Shown: positions 37,458 through 39,631 of the stretch, one piece after another | Position numbering within the stretch: the stretch's first letter is position 1 | Layout: every line of letters begins with the position of its first letter | Virus record (IMG/VR): IMGVR_UViG_3300020194_000428 | Location: 1 to 39,631 of that record | Reading direction: 5' to 3' (one strand) | DNA: 39,631 nucleotides | Origin: a virus | Position numbers and translations under genes: made by a program | Notes under the pieces: model-generated | What the model saw: only the letters and a program-made list of their open reading frames with translations | Told to the model about the DNA's origin: nothing | Databases searched by the model: none

Positions 37458-39631
37458 TGGCATTAATCAATACATCGCTACCTAACCTGATTCAAGGAGT
37501 CAGCCAGCAGCCAGACGCTACGCGCTTCTCTGGTCAGTGTGACGACCAGGTTAACTTTTCGTCTAGTGTTGTCGATGGGTTGACAAAGCGCAACGGCACT
37601 CGGTATGTCGCCGATTTACTTCCGAATGACATCGGGGCTGACAGCTTTGTTCACTTTATTAACCGGAGTGAAGAAGAGAGGTATGTATTAATACACGACA
37701 AAACGAAGCTCAGCGCTTACAACGTAATTACTGGGGCTGAAGCGACGATCAACGATAGTCTCGGCGGATACACGACTGCCGGAACTTACTTGGACGTTTC
37801 GGATAGCGCTGAGTCTGCGCGTGAAAACCTGCGGGCTACTACAGTGTCTGACGGGACTTTTATAGTAAACAGAACAGCAACAGTCGCTGTAGATAACACA
37901 GATCGCTCGGCACCTCTGACCAAAGAAGCGATGATCTTCGTAAAACAAGGAGACTACGAAAAAGAGTATGCGGTTGACATAAACTATAGCTCTGAGACCC
38001 CTGCGACTGCTCAGTTATCTTTGACGTATAAGCGATCGGGCAATAATTATTATGTTCTCACAGAGACGAGCGCTGTGTCTGTAGCTGGGTCCGGAGGTTC
38101 TGGTTACGCCGATGGGGGTATTTATCATGTTGTCGGATACCCGGCGACCTTGTCTTATGCTGGGGTTACTTATAATCTCCTCACTTCTGCCGGCGTTGAC
38201 CCGACTGTTGAAGTTGATTCGGACACAAACGGGACAATCACGGCGGCTTCAATCGCAAACCCAGGGAGACGCATATATTTCACTAGAGCGGGCGGGAAGG
38301 GGGCGAAGAATATCGGAAGCACAGTATCGATCACAGTGACACTCGAAGAGTCCCCAGGTCTCGGAGGGGTTACTAAGTATGACAATACCGCTAATATAAA
38401 GATATTCTCTGAAAACTCTGAACATGCGTTCCACTCGGATACTTCAAGAATCACCGAGATACTTGCTAAAGGAGCGAGCGGAACCCCCGCTTTAGATATT
38501 CAAGGCTACAACCACAACGGAACGAGTACTCACAGCGCCAGCGCAAACACTGGGTTTGAAGACGTGTTTTCTGGGATCAACGCAGGGACAAACACTGAGT
38601 TTACACTGACCCGTGAGGGTAACTTGATTGTGTTGGCTAGGGCGTCCGGTAAAAGTGATTTTAAAATTAAAACTAACGATGGAATCGCTGGAGGAGCACT
38701 AGGGGTCGTCTATAAGGAAGTCGGGACAATCACTGATTTACCTGTATACGCTAAGAACGGATTCAGAGTCAAAGTCCGCGGGGATGACGACGTGTCCGCC
38801 GACGATTACTACGTCGAGTTCAAAACAGACGACCAGAACCAAGAGATCGGCCCAGGGGCGTGGCAAGAAGTCGTCGCACCGAACACAGTGCTTAGATATG
38901 ATTCTAATACTCTGCCTTTATTTATTACTAATAACGGAGTTGATTCTTTTGAGTTGAAACCCTTGGCGACTGCTCCGCGAATCGCAGGGGACGATATTAC
39001 TAATCCGTTCGCTTCGTTTGCCGGTAAGAAAATCCAGAACAGCGTGTTCTTTAAGAATCGCTTAGGGTTTATCTGTGAGAACAACGTGATCCTCTCGGAG
39101 TCCGGACTAGGAGCCCGCAATGACTCAGGAGTGTTCGAGTATAACTTTGGACGGACCACAGTTACCACACTGCTCGACTCGGACCCGATTGATGTGGTCG
39201 TAGAGGCGCAGCGTGTTGTTAATCTCAGCGCGGCTGCTGCGTCACAAGAGAATCTCATTTTGTTCGCTGAGAATGGACAGTTTGTTCTCAAAGGTGAAGA
39301 GCTGTTGACGCCTAAGACGGTCTCAGTGAAACCAGTGACTAACTTTGAATACAACGCTGACACGGACCCAGTGTCTGTCGGGTCGTATATTTACTATCCG
39401 TTTGACTTCGGTAATCACACAGGGATCAGGGAGTTCTCACTAAACAAAGACACAGACGTCTACGAGTCTAACGCGATCACTGAGCAGGTTCCTCGGTATA
39501 TACCGAAAGATATCACTAGGTTCTCCGGATCGTTGTCAGAGAATACACTTGCAGTCCTGTCTAAAGAAGACGATCAGGTGTTATACATTTATAAATATTT
39601 CTATAGCGAAGGACGCAAAGTTCTCAGCTCG
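37457..39631 (+). CDS. Tail tubular protein B (T7 gp12-like), N-terminal 725 codons
   Basis: It starts MALINTSLPNLIQGVSQQPD, followed by ATRFSGQCDDQVNFSSSVVD and GLTKRNGTRYVADL, the standard opening of this family. The frame is open to the last base and continues at 176-1057 after the terminal overlap, giving a protein of about 1018 residues. The middle is beta-rich. It forms the nozzle of the tail and, with tail tubular A, the attachment platform for fibres. The start overlaps the tail tubular A stop (TAATG). Confidence 0.95.
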   Translation, partial: MALINTSLPNLIQGVSQQPDATRFSGQCDDQVNFSSSVVDGLTKRNGTRYVADLLPNDIGADSFVHFINRSEEERYVLIHDKTKLSAYNVITGAEATINDSLGGYTTAGTYLDVSDSAESARENLRATTVSDGTFIVNRTATVAVDNTDRSAPLTKEAMIFVKQGDYEKEYAVDINYSSETPATAQLSLTYKRSGNNYYVLTETSAVSVAGSGGSGYADGGIYHVVGYPATLSYAGVTYNLLTSAGVDPTVEVDSDTNGTITAASIANPGRRIYFTRAGGKGAKNIGSTVSITVTLEESPGLGGVTKYDNTANIKIFSENSEHAFHSDTSRITEILAKGASGTPALDIQGYNHNGTSTHSASANTGFEDVFSGINAGTNTEFTLTREGNLIVLARASGKSDFKIKTNDGIAGGALGVVYKEVGTITDLPVYAKNGFRVKVRGDDDVSADDYYVEFKTDDQNQEIGPGAWQEVVAPNTVLRYDSNTLPLFITNNGVDSFELKPLATAPRIAGDDITNPFASFAGKKIQNSVFFKNRLGFICENNVILSESGLGARNDSGVFEYNFGRTTVTTLLDSDPIDVVVEAQRVVNLSAAAASQENLILFAENGQFVLKGEELLTPKTVSVKPVTNFEYNADTDPVSVGSYIYYPFDFGNHTGIREFSLNKDTDVYESNAITEQVPRYIPKDITRFSGSLSENTLAVLSKEDDQVLYIYKYFYSEGRKVLSS
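39457..39631. repeat. Terminal overlap of the circular assembly (right copy)
   Basis: The last 175 bases repeat the first 175, with two third-position differences (39469 t for c; 39505 g for t). The overlap keeps the tail tubular B frame, which supports a circular map of about 39,456 bp. The two mismatches suggest that reads from two close variants met at the join. Confidence 0.93.

Noticed and set aside
38809-39363. 184-residue minus-strand ORF under tail tubular B
   Set aside because: Antisense shadow; the plus frame is a well-supported structural gene.
1-39631. tRNA genes, CRISPR arrays, integrase or insertion sequences
   Set aside because: None was seen when reading both strands; no cloverleaf, spaced repeats or recombinase motifs were noticed, although a tRNA scan was not run.

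Overview
The window is an essentially complete genome of a lytic T7-like podovirus (Autographiviridae type), assembled as a circle and opened inside the tail tubular protein B gene. Bases 1-175 repeat 39457-39631 with two synonymous differences, so the first and last coding segments are one gene and the unique length is about 39,456 bp. The layout suggests an environmental, probably metagenomic, genome. The host is not named by the sequence. An outer-membrane-type lipoprotein in the lysis cassette points to a Gram-negative host, and the near absence of Shine-Dalgarno sequences before A-rich start sites points to a host that relies little on them. No integrase, repressor, tRNA or CRISPR was seen.

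Starting from the biological left end (about 12.9 kb): a regulatory and early region (12.9-15.8 kb) has three TTGACA-type host promoters, two rho-independent terminators, two copies of a ~100 bp inverted-repeat module, a GC-rich repeat-dense gene-free stretch, several small orphan genes, and a 32-residue membrane peptide on the minus strand. It leads into the single-subunit RNA polymerase (15.9-18.4 kb). The replication block follows: ssDNA-binding protein, endonuclease I, primase-helicase, DNA polymerase, 5'-3' exonuclease, a C5 cytosine methyltransferase and a dATP/dGTP diphosphohydrolase-type protein (18.4-24.9 kb). The methyltransferase gene is overlapped for almost its whole length by a second same-strand reading frame with its own recognisable protein-family motifs. 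This is the most striking feature of the window.

The virion region begins with small structural genes, two lectin-like fibre genes (one with a BspA-like repeat array) and three small genes (25.1-31.6 kb), then portal and scaffold (31.6-34.0 kb). A lysis cassette (holin-like protein, lipoprotein, amidase) lies unusually between scaffold and capsid. Next come the major capsid with a terminator behind it, tail tubular A and B (35.7-39.6 kb, continuing at 1-1.06 kb), a gp13-like protein, and the internal core proteins gp14, gp15 and gp16 (1.5-10.8 kb). A small membrane protein and the terminase pair (10.8-12.9 kb) close the circle.

Apart from the minus-strand peptide, every gene I accept is on the plus strand, tightly packed and often with ATGA or TAATG overlaps. 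The programme implied is classic T7: host polymerase transcribes the early region, the phage polymerase takes over, DNA is replicated and possibly methylated, and particles are built and released. Internal core proteins appear to carry a 3D-type lytic barrel (gp15) and a zinc-metallopeptidase motif (gp16) instead of the T7 gp16 transglycosylase.
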